Below, piece by piece: positions 1-10,181 of a stretch of DNA of 27,694 nucleotides. This DNA comes from Tritrichomonas foetus (lineage: Eukaryota; Parabasalia; Tritrichomonadida; Tritrichomonadidae): the NCBI GenBank assembly GCA_001839685.1, contig MLAK01001189.1:1-27694 (forward strand), given 5' to 3'. The number at the start of each line of letters is the position of its first letter. Within the stretch, counting starts at the first letter, position 1. The translations under genes and the position numbers were made by a program. The notes under the pieces were generated by a model. It ran no database searches. It was not told the DNA's origin and saw nothing but the letters and a program-made list of their open reading frames with translations.

Positions 1-344
1 CTGCAACTTATCACAACTTATAGGTCTACTTTCGTTTTATCATTCAACCTAAAATGAATATTCAACAATATCTGATAAATTTGTAGCGAATTCGTTAATT
101 ATTTTTAATTGATTATATTTCTAATGAATAGAATATTCTATGGTTTAATGAATATCAAAAAAATTGTCGCATCTGGGATGTCATTACTTTATTTGATGGT
201 GGAATTCATTAATGGAGATGTTTAGGAGATTTATGATATATATATTTTTAAATTATAATTGAAGCAGCAATACAGCTGAGATGATTTTCAAGTTATGGCC
301 AAATATATATAGAAAAACTCAGTATTCACTTTGAATCACACAAA
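1..344. other. Left-end intergenic region
   Basis: AT-rich sequence with only very short open frames. I see no RNA gene or coding remnant. Its right end carries the promoter of the small gene that begins at 345. Confidence 0.6.
326..340 (+). promoter_or_regulatory. Candidate initiator (Inr) motifs before the 345 gene
   Basis: Two matches to the trichomonad initiator consensus TCA(+1)Y(T/A) lie here: TCACT at 326-330 and TCACA at 336-340. They would give 5' leaders of 17 or 7 nt. The second has the same context (TCACACAAA then ATG) as the transporter gene's start, so it is the better candidate. The consensus is established knowledge; its use here is inferred. Confidence 0.5.
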
Positions 345-746
345 ATGACATCAAACAATAACGATCAATTGGAAGCTATCGAGCATTATGCTGATAAGAA
401 ACTCCAAGAAGCACATATGAAATATTTACGGCAAAAGTATTTAGCTGTTTTCCAGGAATATTATCAAGCTGACCACGAAACATCAAAATCATTAAAAAAT
501 CTTCAGAAATCAATGGGTAAATTAAGAAATGAAGTTGATTTATCAAAAAAGAATAATATAATAAACCTCAAAAGCTTGGAGATAGCAAACATGGAGGCAC
601 AGAAAAGTATAGAAATCATCGAAAACAATAACATTGAAGTTGATCGTGAAATAACGGCTGAATTAAAACCAACTGGTTACCTTTCATTGATACTGTCTGT
701 TTTGGCTTTAATTGGTCTTTTTATAGTTATTTTTGTGAAAATTTGA
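345..746 (+). CDS. Small tail-anchored coiled-coil membrane protein (SNARE-like architecture)
   Basis: A 133-aa protein with a true ATG start and TGA stop. Residues about 8-105 are charged and helical with coiled-coil character, rich in Lys, Glu, Asn and Gln. Residues about 112-131 form one strongly hydrophobic segment, and the protein ends two residues later in Lys-Ile. There is no signal peptide. A long cytosolic helix with a single C-terminal anchor is the layout of SNAREs and other tail-anchored proteins of the ER, Golgi or endosomes. I cannot see a clear SNARE zero-layer residue, so membership is not claimed. The gene is convergent with the BEACH gene. A TAAA motif about 10 nt after the stop may serve polyadenylation. 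It is probably a real gene because of its initiator-like promoter and coherent composition. Confidence 0.75.
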   Translation: MTSNNNDQLEAIEHYADKKLQEAHMKYLRQKYLAVFQEYYQADHETSKSLKNLQKSMGKLRNEVDLSKKNNIINLKSLEIANMEAQKSIEIIENNNIEVDREITAELKPTGYLSLILSVLALIGLFIVIFVKI

Positions 747-907
747 ACCTGATAAAAATGTATTCATGTAGTAAATATAATAAATATCCTTTTCTTTAGG
801 TATTTGGATGTTAATGCCATATTTATGAATAATAACGATTTGTTAATAGACACTTTAAGGAACTATCTTGATAAACTCAATCAGATGATTAATTCCATTT
901 AATTATT

Positions 908-926
908 AAAAAAAAAAAAAAAAAAA
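908..926. repeat. 19-base poly(A) tract between convergent genes
   Basis: A run of 19 A on the plus strand lies between the stop codons of the 345 gene and the BEACH gene. It could be slippage-expanded homopolymer or a relic of a retrotransposed tail. I see no flanking target duplication that would favour the latter. Confidence 0.8.
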
Positions 927-970
927 TTAAAGATGAATAAAGGCATACTATTTAAAACATTAAAAACAAA

Positions 971-3900
971 TTAATAAAAATAATTCCGAAAACTTTCGCA
1001 TGTTTTGCACATGAACGATTGATAAAGTGATTGTCCGCACTCAATGCAAGCTGCCATATTACAGCAACTGCATATATATTTTGGTGGTTTCGTTTTGCAA
1101 ATATTACATTTCTCGAAATGAAAAATGTTTAGTTTTTCGCAATTGGCTCCAATTGCACTCCAAAATAGCGCTTTTCCATCAGCATCTGCTGTGACAAATG
1201 CGCCAAAATTATTTTGTATATTTATTGATGTTATTCTAGATTTATGTGTACTATTTAACATTTTAAGTTCAATGTCTTTAAGATCATAGCGAGGTGATGC
1301 AATTCCAACACGGCCATCATCCAGGCCAAAAATTGCATAGCTTTCATTCATTGACGATTGACATGTTGCCAAAGAAGTAACTATACAATTTTCATTCGTA
1401 TTTATACACTTACTATTATTTTTAATTTGATTCACATATTCATTCTCAAGTTTATTATTGAGTATGTTTAAAGAAATCTCTGCTATTAACTCCGCGTTGA
1501 AAGAAAAGTACGAAATTCTGGAATTAGAAGCAATCCAAATTCCATCGCTTTCATCAAAGTTGAAGATCTTTATTGGTTCATTTAATTTAATAATTCGATG
1601 GATTGATGCATTTGAGGCATCCCATAGAATAATTTGATTGGTCATCAAAGAAGCAACCAAAGAAAATGAACCGGAAATGATGCTTTTGACGGGTTTTGTG
1701 AACGAAAAGTCACAAGCAAATTGTATTCCATAAGGATGATCATTTGTATAAAGAATTCTATAAACACGAGAAATGCCAAAGTCGAAATCAACAACAGCAA
1801 ATAGTCCATTTGATGAAATATTAATTGATTTCGTATAAAAGAAAAAGTGATCAATGACTGAAAATATTTTCACTTTAAAGTTTCCTTGTTCTTTGTTTAA
1901 TTCTTTAAGATTGTATTTATAAATTGCAAATGACATTGAATTACAATCAATTTCCGCTACAAAATCCTTACAAATTAAAAATTCTAATGGGGAAAACATT
2001 TTCAAGGAATTTTTCACAAAACAAACTCTTTCAATCATATTTCCAATTTGATTTTTGGTGAGTTTGGTTATTGAATTATTTTTGGGCTGTGGATTGATCT
2101 TGAAAAATTTAACTTGTTGAGAAATATGAAAAGCTTCAAAATCAGAAATTAATGGAGTATTCTGTCCGGATTTTTTTCCGAGTCTGATTTGGAATTCTTT
2201 GAAAATGAATTTTGAAATATTAACTTGATTCAAAAACAACTCTTCTTCATGCAAAGAAAAAATTGATGAAGTTGATTTTATGTTATCATTGGAGTCAAAT
2301 AATAAACTTGGAATGAATGAATTTACACCTTTGAATTGTCCAACTGATGGAATTTTTGGGAATTTTTGAAGATCAACAAAGGAATAGCCGCTAATTCCAT
2401 TGAGATAAAACAACAATTCTTCATTTGTTAGATTTCCATCACTCCAATTCTTCGTTAATTCATCAAGTTTCTCTATTTTTGAAAAGAAGAGAAAACTGGG
2501 AAGTTGTTTTTCAGATGTAGAAACCATTTCTTTAAATCCATTATTATTAGAAATGTCATTTTCATTATTTAAGTTTAAAACAAAATGTCCTGAGGAGAAA
2601 GTCCAAAATAAACATCTAGAACCAGTTAATTGGACTTTCATGAGATCAGTGAATGAAAAAATCAAAACAACTCTTGTAGAAAAAATTGTTGTATTTCCAA
2701 ATTGATGATTAAAAACAGCTTCAATAAATGGGCCAAAGCTCGAAGACTTTAAGATACTCAAAAACACAATTTCTGGCAAATTATTTGGATTCCCAAAACC
2801 AATATTTAAATTAAGATTCTGATTTAGATTGTCTTTAGTGATATTCTTGAGTTTTGAAAATGTAATGAGAACAAAATTAGATTGGAATATACAAAGAATA
2901 GAAGGAACATGTATTTCATAACAAACTAGTTCACAATTACCAAAATATTCTATTTTTCCAAATTGCTCTTCAAAATGAGTCACGAAATATTGAAAGAAGT
3001 TTTCATTTCGTTTTTCATTCATTTTTTTAGAATATGGTAAAATGAATTTGGTTTTGAAGTTTGAAATTGCTGAATTCTTTTCATTTTGAAGAATTGATGG
3101 TTTGATTTGCCTGGGAACACAGAAAGGCAAACAATTGGATGAAATAAAATAAGATTTTGGATCAAATGTAAAGATTTCCGACTCATTTTCTTTGAGTATT
3201 GATAAATATTGTTTCCAATTATTTTCTTCTTGTGATAAAGATAAAGAAAAACAAAGTTCTTCTGATTGAGATTCGATTTTTTTGCTAATTATTTCACTTT
3301 CACCTTTCAGCTGATTAAGATTGGCCAAAACTGTGTGTTGAAAATTGTTCATATAATCTTTAAATTCACCTAATTTCATTGTTAAATCATTTACAACAGA
3401 ATCATAAGCATTTTGAATTTCTGTTTTCTTTTTTTCGTATTTGTCTTGAAGATTTTTTTGATATTGATCAGTTTTATATAATTCATAGTCTTTTTTGGAT
3501 AATTGAAGAATAGTTAAAAGGTAATCTTCTGGACAAAACTTGATTTTCAATAAATAAAACCAAGCATTGCTTGAGTGGGTTATAATTGATTTAAATATGG
3601 TTTTTGGGTTTAAAAAGACATCAATTAATAATGAAATATTTTCACCATCAGAATTTGCAAATAAATCAAATAAAATATCATCTATAATTGAAGAATATCG
3701 ATAGAATGATGGATTAGTAAGTAATTTCAAGGCAAAAACTTTTATGTCAGTTTGAATCGCTTTTTTGCCAACAATAAAGCGTAAATAATTTAGAAATTCT
3801 TCATTTGGGAAGTTAAAAGGAAGTTTTTCGCCACATTTACTTAAAAATACTAAAATCAATGATGATGAAAAATCTTTAACCCAAAAAGTATCAACAAATG

Positions 3901-6900
3901 GAGCATTCAGAATAAATGATGAAAAAATCGACTTAAATTGATTAATATTGCATAATAAAAGTATTTCATACATGAAATCAGCGTAAATAGATGATGATAA
4001 AAAATTCTTTGTTTGTTCTGAATCAAATTTCTCAAAATAAACATTTTTTTCATCATCATTGGTTATTTCATTATTTGAATCTTCATTAGTTTTCATTCTT
4101 CGCAAAGGAATGGAAAATCCATCAAGTATATAACCAATTAGTTGGAATAATGATCCTTCAGTTTTATAAATTTCACTCCATGAGGATGATTGGAGAGGTG
4201 GATGTTTATGTAAATTATAAGGTGCTTTAATTGCTGCTGGAAACCACCAAGAAAGCATCATGATACATAATGGGGAATTAATTATATTTTTGCCAAATTT
4301 TTCACAATACATCAGTGCAATATTAAAGTAATTATAATAATAATCAAATGAAGAAAAGTCGTTGCTTAAATATCCAATCAAATGAACAATAACTATTAAA
4401 GAGGACCATATAAACCCTAATAAAAGTGGTAAACCTTTTTCATTTAACAGATTTTGTGCTGACAAATCTGAACTTCCTGAAACAAATGTGAAAATATCTT
4501 GACATATTAGTTGGTTATTACACAGCATTGATAATTTTTGAATGAAAAATGGAGTGATTTCCAAATAATTTGGACTCAAAATTGAAATTTGGAGAATTAA
4601 ATGAAGAATTTGATATGAAATCTGGTAATCTTTCACGCTATATTCCATATAATCATTGATTCCGGGAGTTAGGAAAAAAATGTGTTTTAAATTATTAAAA
4701 GTAAAGTATGTTTTCACAATTTTGACAGTATTTTCATTTAAAAATGTTAAAATCGAGGAAATTATCGTTTCTTTTATCAAATATGGATCGATTTCATATT
4801 TCCCAAATTTATCAATCACTAAAAAATCTGATAAATTGAAAATAACATGAGGAATTCTAGAATGTAATTTTAAAATGTTTGGAACTAAGTTTGGATCACC
4901 ATAATTTTTTAAAATTATGTCAGAAATAAACCATTGAAAATAAGGAACAGATTTCCAATCAACATCTTTAAAATATTCAAAAATCACTTGAATCAAGAGA
5001 TTATTATTCACTGATTCCCACATTTGATTGTTAAAAATTATGTTTTTCAAAATTTTGATGTTATGATTAAAACTCATTTGATTAGAAATAGTTTTAATTG
5101 CTTTTACAAACAAATCTTTCGTAATAAATGTTGGATCAGAAATTTTCAGAGTGTTTAACAATTTTGGCCAAAAGTTTTGTGAATTAATGATTGTAATTGC
5201 ATTAATATTAAGTAAAATTGTAAACATTTTCTCGAATTCAAGTTTATTTTTAGTATTTTCTAAAAATTTGAACAATTCATAATTCTTTTGTGGCGATAAA
5301 AAGTGATAGGGAAGTCCAAAATATGGAACAGAGACGCATGTTGATGGGATTGAAATATTTGGATTAACATGGAATTCTGTCGGTAGAATTACTTCTTCAT
5401 CTTTACAAATATTTCCCAAAAATCCCGGGCCTTTCACTTTAATTAAACCAAATAAAGAATGATTATTTAAATCGAAATTACTGCTATTATTGTAATTATT
5501 ACTTTTATGAGTGATTTCATTTGGATTGATGTGAATATTAATATCAGATAATTTTTCAAAGTCGGAAAAGAATCTTAAAGCCGGACCTAAAAACATCAAA
5601 TTTGAAGAAATTGATAAGAAACTGCAAAATTGAAATTTTCCTTTTGTGGGCTTAGAAAGTTTAAATGGCTGAAAACTATCAATAAATAAAGTTATAGATG
5701 AACTTAGAAAAGAGTCTTCTTGTTCAATAAAAATTAAATGCCATTCACTTGGATTTATATGTTGAGAAAAAACAATTTTTCCTTCTAATTCTACAGAAAG
5801 TTCATTTTCTGGTGTAATTGACAGTGTGATATGATTGGTTCTAAAAAAGTAATTGCGCTGATTAATTTCTCCAGAAAATTTAATCCAAAATGCCATTGCT
5901 TTGAAATTTTGGGAAATTTTCAGTTCATCACGTCCTTGAAAGAATTGGTACAAAGGAAAGTGATCATAATTCAAATTACAAAAAGGTCCTAATTCATATG
6001 GTTGTTTCATTAATTGCTCAACATGTTTACTACAAAGATATCTATTTCCAATATCGTTAATCAATTTAACTTCATAAATACTGTTGTTATTATTATTACC
6101 ATTATTATAAGTTGTGTTATAGCTGGGATTGGTAACATTTTTAATTAATAAATCAAGTGAGTATTTTCCTAAAATCCAAGCATTGTAAGGATCAATTTCT
6201 TTTGGTGTTTGTAATAAGTGAAATAGTGAGTAGACACGAATTGGTCGGAATTTACTTCTATTCATTCCATACACAATTCGTTCTATAATACTTTTACTTA
6301 AAGAAAAAAGTTTATGAGATTTTGGTAATGAAAGAATGAACGAATCAATTTCATCAAAACGATGTTGAACAACAATTGAAGCTATAATACCAGCAAAAGT
6401 ATCAATTGTTATTAAACCTGATGCAAACGATTTCTCAATCCATTCAAGACCTTTTGCCTCAACGAATGTCTCTGATACTGCTGACTTTGTTAAAGTTGTT
6501 AAAAGTAAGTTACATAAGTTTGTATCTTTTGTGCTAGAAATATATTCGAGCAGCGATTTAATTTTAATAACACTTGGTCTAAAAGAGAAAAGATTTGCGC
6601 AAATGATTAAAAACATTCCATCATTTGATTTGAAATATTTTGATGTCAAAATAATAGTTTGAAATAATTTATCATGAATTTCAAAAGATTCTTTTAATTT
6701 TGACATCCTTAAAATCAAATCCTTGATTTCTATGTAAGTTTGCATAATTTGAGAAAGTATTTCAGTTGATGGTGAAAAAATGAATGCATCTAGAAATCCA
6801 AATTTGAAAAGATCTGATTCTGTACAGCATTTTAAATTTAATTGATTTTGAATAATACTTAATAAAATAGAATAAAAGCTGGAATTTTCAAGTGGCTCTT

Positions 6901-8002
6901 CTTTTAATGACATAAAAAGTGGTTGAAAACATTGAACAACTAAAGTAGACATTTTTCCATCTAGTGCTGCTAGTAAAGTGATTTTTTCTTGATATGGAAT
7001 ATCAAAATCATTAAAAACTTTACGAAGAGGGAAATATTCGTTTAATGTATTTCCTTCTTTTGGATTTTTAGAAAAAAGTGGTGCTAAAAGATTAAAAGAA
7101 CACTGCCGAATTTCTGGAATATCAACACAAACATTAAATAAAGCCTTACAAAAACAAAAATCTATATATTTATCATTAACTAAAATAAAAGTGTCAATGT
7201 AACATTTCCATAAATTAGGATGCAATTTTGAGACTAAAATACAATAATTTTCAAAAGCATGGGTTTCATACGCCTTTTGTGAATATTTATATGTTATTTT
7301 ATTTGCTTTTAAAGAAAAATCAATGAAAAAATCAACCAAGAATTGAACTTTATTTGGATTGGAGTTGGTCTTTAAAACTGTCTCTTTTTTACCAAAATAT
7401 GCTAGAAATGATGAAGTATCTGCTTTAGTTATCGAACTTTTGGAAAAACAACTCAAAAATAGTTTTGATACCCATGGATGAGTTTCTTCTTCTTCTTTAT
7501 TAATTAAAATTTGCTCAACAATTAATAAAGGTCCATCTTTATATATAAAACTCTGTAAAAAATCAGAATTCGAAAACAAAGCTTTCAAAAAAGGAGATGA
7601 ATTTGATTCTATTTTTTCTTTGTCTTTCTGCGTTGAGACGAGTTGACAAATAATTGGAATAGTGTCATCAACATTAATACGAAACCTAGGTGAATATGAA
7701 TAAGATAGAAATAAAACTTCAATTGTTTTTAATAGAATTTCATTTGATATTTTATATAATTCTGATTGTTGGATTGTAAATAGAAATATTCGCTGAAGAA
7801 TATTTTTCTGAGCGAATCTAATATCATTTTTCATGAATTCAATGCAACTTGTTAGATATTCATCAAATTTATTAATTTTTGTTTGGAGATCTTCAGCTGC
7901 AGTCATTTGTTTGAGTTCTTGGAAATATACTTTAGCTTGCTGAAGTGTTGCTGGATCTCGTGGGGAAACAGCAAATGCTTCAGAAAACTGGAAGAAATCC
8001 AT
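971..8002 (-). CDS. Giant BEACH-family WD40 protein (LRBA/neurobeachin-like), shortened BEACH core
   Basis: A 2343-aa intron-free gene. The first ATG is at 8002; the open frame runs three codons further upstream but begins with TTG. Approximate layout: residues 1-680 helical armadillo-like; 682-815 a ConA/laminin-G-like beta sandwich; 1505-1585 coiled coil; 1690-1810 PH-like; 1845-1885 the start of a BEACH domain (W-x-x-G-x-[IL]-[ST]-N-x-E, then YLN..SG); 2050-2285 WD-type repeats; and 2295-2333 a cysteine-rich knuckle with CxxC, CxCC, CxxC and CxxC pairs. BEACH proteins are large scaffolds in vesicle fusion, lysosome size control and membrane traffic. Here the frame passes from the BEACH start almost directly to the WD region, so most of the usual ~280-aa core is missing or unrecognisable. 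The C-terminal zinc knuckle could be FYVE-like or another treble clef; I cannot decide. Family assignment is firm, detailed function is not. Confidence 0.88.
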   Translation of the reverse strand: MDFFQFSEAFAVSPRDPATLQQAKVYFQELKQMTAAEDLQTKINKFDEYLTSCIEFMKNDIRFAQKNILQRIFLFTIQQSELYKISNEILLKTIEVLFLSYSYSPRFRINVDDTIPIICQLVSTQKDKEKIESNSSPFLKALFSNSDFLQSFIYKDGPLLIVEQILINKEEEETHPWVSKLFLSCFSKSSITKADTSSFLAYFGKKETVLKTNSNPNKVQFLVDFFIDFSLKANKITYKYSQKAYETHAFENYCILVSKLHPNLWKCYIDTFILVNDKYIDFCFCKALFNVCVDIPEIRQCSFNLLAPLFSKNPKEGNTLNEYFPLRKVFNDFDIPYQEKITLLAALDGKMSTLVVQCFQPLFMSLKEEPLENSSFYSILLSIIQNQLNLKCCTESDLFKFGFLDAFIFSPSTEILSQIMQTYIEIKDLILRMSKLKESFEIHDKLFQTIILTSKYFKSNDGMFLIICANLFSFRPSVIKIKSLLEYISSTKDTNLCNLLLTTLTKSAVSETFVEAKGLEWIEKSFASGLITIDTFAGIIASIVVQHRFDEIDSFILSLPKSHKLFSLSKSIIERIVYGMNRSKFRPIRVYSLFHLLQTPKEIDPYNAWILGKYSLDLLIKNVTNPSYNTTYNNGNNNNNSIYEVKLINDIGNRYLCSKHVEQLMKQPYELGPFCNLNYDHFPLYQFFQGRDELKISQNFKAMAFWIKFSGEINQRNYFFRTNHITLSITPENELSVELEGKIVFSQHINPSEWHLIFIEQEDSFLSSSITLFIDSFQPFKLSKPTKGKFQFCSFLSISSNLMFLGPALRFFSDFEKLSDINIHINPNEITHKSNNYNNSSNFDLNNHSLFGLIKVKGPGFLGNICKDEEVILPTEFHVNPNISIPSTCVSVPYFGLPYHFLSPQKNYELFKFLENTKNKLEFEKMFTILLNINAITIINSQNFWPKLLNTLKISDPTFITKDLFVKAIKTISNQMSFNHNIKILKNIIFNNQMWESVNNNLLIQVIFEYFKDVDWKSVPYFQWFISDIILKNYGDPNLVPNILKLHSRIPHVIFNLSDFLVIDKFGKYEIDPYLIKETIISSILTFLNENTVKIVKTYFTFNNLKHIFFLTPGINDYMEYSVKDYQISYQILHLILQISILSPNYLEITPFFIQKLSMLCNNQLICQDIFTFVSGSSDLSAQNLLNEKGLPLLLGFIWSSLIVIVHLIGYLSNDFSSFDYYYNYFNIALMYCEKFGKNIINSPLCIMMLSWWFPAAIKAPYNLHKHPPLQSSSWSEIYKTEGSLFQLIGYILDGFSIPLRRMKTNEDSNNEITNDDEKNVYFEKFDSEQTKNFLSSSIYADFMYEILLLCNINQFKSIFSSFILNAPFVDTFWVKDFSSSLILVFLSKCGEKLPFNFPNEEFLNYLRFIVGKKAIQTDIKVFALKLLTNPSFYRYSSIIDDILFDLFANSDGENISLLIDVFLNPKTIFKSIITHSSNAWFYLLKIKFCPEDYLLTILQLSKKDYELYKTDQYQKNLQDKYEKKKTEIQNAYDSVVNDLTMKLGEFKDYMNNFQHTVLANLNQLKGESEIISKKIESQSEELCFSLSLSQEENNWKQYLSILKENESEIFTFDPKSYFISSNCLPFCVPRQIKPSILQNEKNSAISNFKTKFILPYSKKMNEKRNENFFQYFVTHFEEQFGKIEYFGNCELVCYEIHVPSILCIFQSNFVLITFSKLKNITKDNLNQNLNLNIGFGNPNNLPEIVFLSILKSSSFGPFIEAVFNHQFGNTTIFSTRVVLIFSFTDLMKVQLTGSRCLFWTFSSGHFVLNLNNENDISNNNGFKEMVSTSEKQLPSFLFFSKIEKLDELTKNWSDGNLTNEELLFYLNGISGYSFVDLQKFPKIPSVGQFKGVNSFIPSLLFDSNDNIKSTSSIFSLHEEELFLNQVNISKFIFKEFQIRLGKKSGQNTPLISDFEAFHISQQVKFFKINPQPKNNSITKLTKNQIGNMIERVCFVKNSLKMFSPLEFLICKDFVAEIDCNSMSFAIYKYNLKELNKEQGNFKVKIFSVIDHFFFYTKSINISSNGLFAVVDFDFGISRVYRILYTNDHPYGIQFACDFSFTKPVKSIISGSFSLVASLMTNQIILWDASNASIHRIIKLNEPIKIFNFDESDGIWIASNSRISYFSFNAELIAEISLNILNNKLENEYVNQIKNNSKCINTNENCIVTSLATCQSSMNESYAIFGLDDGRVGIASPRYDLKDIELKMLNSTHKSRITSINIQNNFGAFVTADADGKALFWSAIGANCEKLNIFHFEKCNICKTKPPKYICSCCNMAACIECGQSLYQSFMCKTCESFRNYFY

Positions 8003-8009
8003 TTGAATC

Positions 8010-8014
8010 AATGA
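8010..8014 (-). promoter_or_regulatory. Initiator (Inr) of the BEACH gene
   Basis: On the minus strand the sequence reads TCATT ending 7 nt before the ATG at 8002, matching TCA(+1)Y(T/A). Transcription from the A at 8012 would give a 10-nt leader. This supports the ATG at 8002 as the start rather than the upstream TTG. Confidence 0.6.
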
Positions 8015-8251
8015 CGATAGAATGATTTACCACTTTTTGAATAATTTGAAAATCAATAATTTTAGATTGAATTCACCTATTATCTTAACAAACATTGTCA
8101 ATATAGGTCATTTTGTTTTCCTAATCGAAATCGAATCATTCTTGGATAATATCCAAACTTGAAAAAAAGAGAAAACATAAGATAATCGATTTATACTTTT
8201 ATTATAATTATTTTTTTTTATGTCTATATAAACTTGTTATTTCAAAAAAGT

Positions 8252-9709
8252 TTATTGGAGTTCTGAATACGGGGCAAGTGGTTCAACAACAGAAGTATCT
8301 GGTTTGACTTCTGGGACAATAATGAATTTACAAAGAATGGCGGCAGTGAGTGAGAAGAAAGCGCCGCATCCAATGATTGGAGATCTCTTTCCATCGAAGT
8401 ATTTTGTTGAAACTGTTCCAATACCTGATGAAAGTGTAAAGTTTGAAACTTGCTGTCCAACAACTAAGAAGCAGTTCAACACACCCATGTAAATTCCCAT
8501 TGTTTCTTGTGGGCAATTCAACCCAACAATGGCAAATGGAATTGAGTTGATTATCGAAAGGGTGATTCCGAGTGGCAAGAAGATGCAAAGAAGAGCCCAT
8601 TTGTTGAAAACAAAGAATATTGAAAGAAGACAGCAAGTTTCAGTAATTTGCGAGATCGCATATGTCCACTTCATTCCAACATGCTTAATCAAGACAGGCT
8701 GGAAGAACGCATAAAATATTGTGAGGAGACTCGAGAAACCAACTGTAAGCATACCAAAGGAAACACCTTCCATATACTTATCATAGAGTTCTGGATGTTC
8801 TGGATCTTTGATTGGTTTACCTCCATAAATATCCTGACCGAAGAAATCAGTTGTTTCGATAATAAATGGATAATAAGCCATCCATGAGAAGAAGTAGATA
8901 ATTGAAATTCTCAAAATTCCTTTCGGAATGTTTTTGATGGCATTAAAGATTTGTGTGAATGGGTTCTTCTTCTTTATATCTTGTGTGAATTGCTCTTCAC
9001 GTGCACAGAGGCATGTAATTGTTGTAAAGATGATAACAAAACAAGAAGCAATCAAAAACATGAACTGCTCATCAGTGAAAATTCCATTCGTGTATTTAGC
9101 AAGCTGGAGTCCGCCAATAACGTTGGCTAAGAATGAAGCGCATCCTTGAACAGCTGATGAAACAGTTGTGGCAAGAACTTGCTGCTTTGGTGGAACAATA
9201 TCGCCAATGAGAGCACGTGCTGGACCTTGTAATGTATTGATGTTGATGTAGGTGATGGACATGGCGCAGATGAAAATGCAGATGGAAGCGGTTTGAATGT
9301 GATTTGGCGCAATCAATTTGGCAAGATTGTCGATATTGTAATAAAGTGAAAAACCGATAACAATTCCGGTCGCACCAGCAATGAGGAATGGGCGGCGACG
9401 TCCGAGTTTGGCATGGCATTGATCGCTGAAGTATCCAATGAGTGGCTGAACGATGAAACCTGAAAGTGGGCCGATGATCCAAATTACCGAAATCATGCTG
9501 GTTGGAATGCCGATGCGTCTCATAATAGGGGTTCCAAGTGAGTTTCCAATACTGTAAGAAACCTGGAAAGCGAAAAGAGCGGCACAGATTCCGATAATAT
9601 GGAGGAAACTGAGCCTTTCACGAAGATGAAGTGGAACAAAAGCAGTCTTTGGCTGCTCGTCTGACATGGCTGTATAAGCACCGAGGGGGAGCGAGGGTGA
9701 GGAGAGCAT
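8252..9709 (-). CDS. MFS sugar/cation symporter of the GPH/SLC45 (sucrose-transporter-like) group
   Basis: A 485-aa polytopic membrane protein, the usual length for the group, with about 12 hydrophobic segments. The diagnostic part is the segment near residues 80-110: a GPLSG motif, then QPLIGYFSDQC and GRRRPF, the signature of plant sucrose transporters and animal SLC45 proteins. Members couple uptake of di- or monosaccharides, or glycosides, to protons at the plasma or an internal membrane; the substrate here cannot be read from sequence. The chosen ATG at 9709 has a TCACA initiator just upstream; an alternative ATG lies 14 codons in, at 9667. The stop TAA is part of a CAATAAAC sequence, so stop and polyadenylation signal overlap. 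A long inverted repeat lies 134 bp upstream and may border or disturb its promoter. Confidence 0.9.
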   Translation of the reverse strand: MLSSPSLPLGAYTAMSDEQPKTAFVPLHLRERLSFLHIIGICAALFAFQVSYSIGNSLGTPIMRRIGIPTSMISVIWIIGPLSGFIVQPLIGYFSDQCHAKLGRRRPFLIAGATGIVIGFSLYYNIDNLAKLIAPNHIQTASICIFICAMSITYININTLQGPARALIGDIVPPKQQVLATTVSSAVQGCASFLANVIGGLQLAKYTNGIFTDEQFMFLIASCFVIIFTTITCLCAREEQFTQDIKKKNPFTQIFNAIKNIPKGILRISIIYFFSWMAYYPFIIETTDFFGQDIYGGKPIKDPEHPELYDKYMEGVSFGMLTVGFSSLLTIFYAFFQPVLIKHVGMKWTYAISQITETCCLLSIFFVFNKWALLCIFLPLGITLSIINSIPFAIVGLNCPQETMGIYMGVLNCFLVVGQQVSNFTLSSGIGTVSTKYFDGKRSPIIGCGAFFSLTAAILCKFIIVPEVKPDTSVVEPLAPYSELQ

Positions 9710-9712
9710 TTG

Positions 9713-9717
9713 TGTGA
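9713..9717 (-). promoter_or_regulatory. Initiator (Inr) of the MFS transporter gene
   Basis: The minus strand reads TCACA, then three more bases, then the ATG. Starting at the A at 9715 gives a 6-nt leader, typical of trichomonad mRNAs. Confidence 0.55.
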
Positions 9718-9843
9718 ATTGGTAAGTAAATTGAAATAATTCAATTTTCTTTGACTTTCAAAAATTGTACATATGATTGAAAAAAACTTCTGAAAATTGA
9801 TGATTCCGTTCTGATGAATTGAATAATCAGAAATTATGCATGC

Positions 9844-10181
9844 AATTCAATATAGTAGCGCCGGATTTGAGTGAAAACGTCGGTTTCGAAGTGAAAACAT
9901 TCAGCTTTTTGATAATATATCTGGTTTGTAATTGAAAGAATTATGATCGTTGTAATAAATAAAACATGAATATCTAAAGATCAATTTAAATTTATTGTTT
10001 AATATTTATATAAATAATTTAGTTTATTGTGAAGATTAAATTAACACAGTCTCGTAAATTTTTTTTTCTGGAATCGTAAATTAAATTCGCAATTTCGACT
10101 TTTTCAAAATTAAACGAAAATGACTTAATGCATCTATTAACATCATATATGCATATATTTATTGAAAATTTGGATAAAAAA
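9844..10181. repeat. Left arm of a 338-bp perfect inverted repeat
   Basis: This arm is the exact reverse complement of 10971-11308; paired coordinates sum to 21152 throughout. It starts AATTCAATATAG and runs into the N gap at an A run. The outer four bases, AATT, are self-complementary, so they could be a 4-bp target duplication around an element that begins CAATATAGTAGCGCCGG. I see no coding content. It may be the long terminal repeat of a DNA transposon whose body lies in the gap, a true palindrome, or a mis-scaffolded contig end. Confidence 0.9.

Noticed and set aside
762..901. Short open frame after the 345 gene ending in a MNNNDLLIDTL-like peptide
   Set aside because: It resembles the start of the 345 protein superficially, but is under 50 codons and has no promoter motif; probably chance.
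8304..9482. Several plus- and minus-strand ORFs overlapping the transporter gene
   Set aside because: Shadow frames of a well-supported MFS gene; no family signal.
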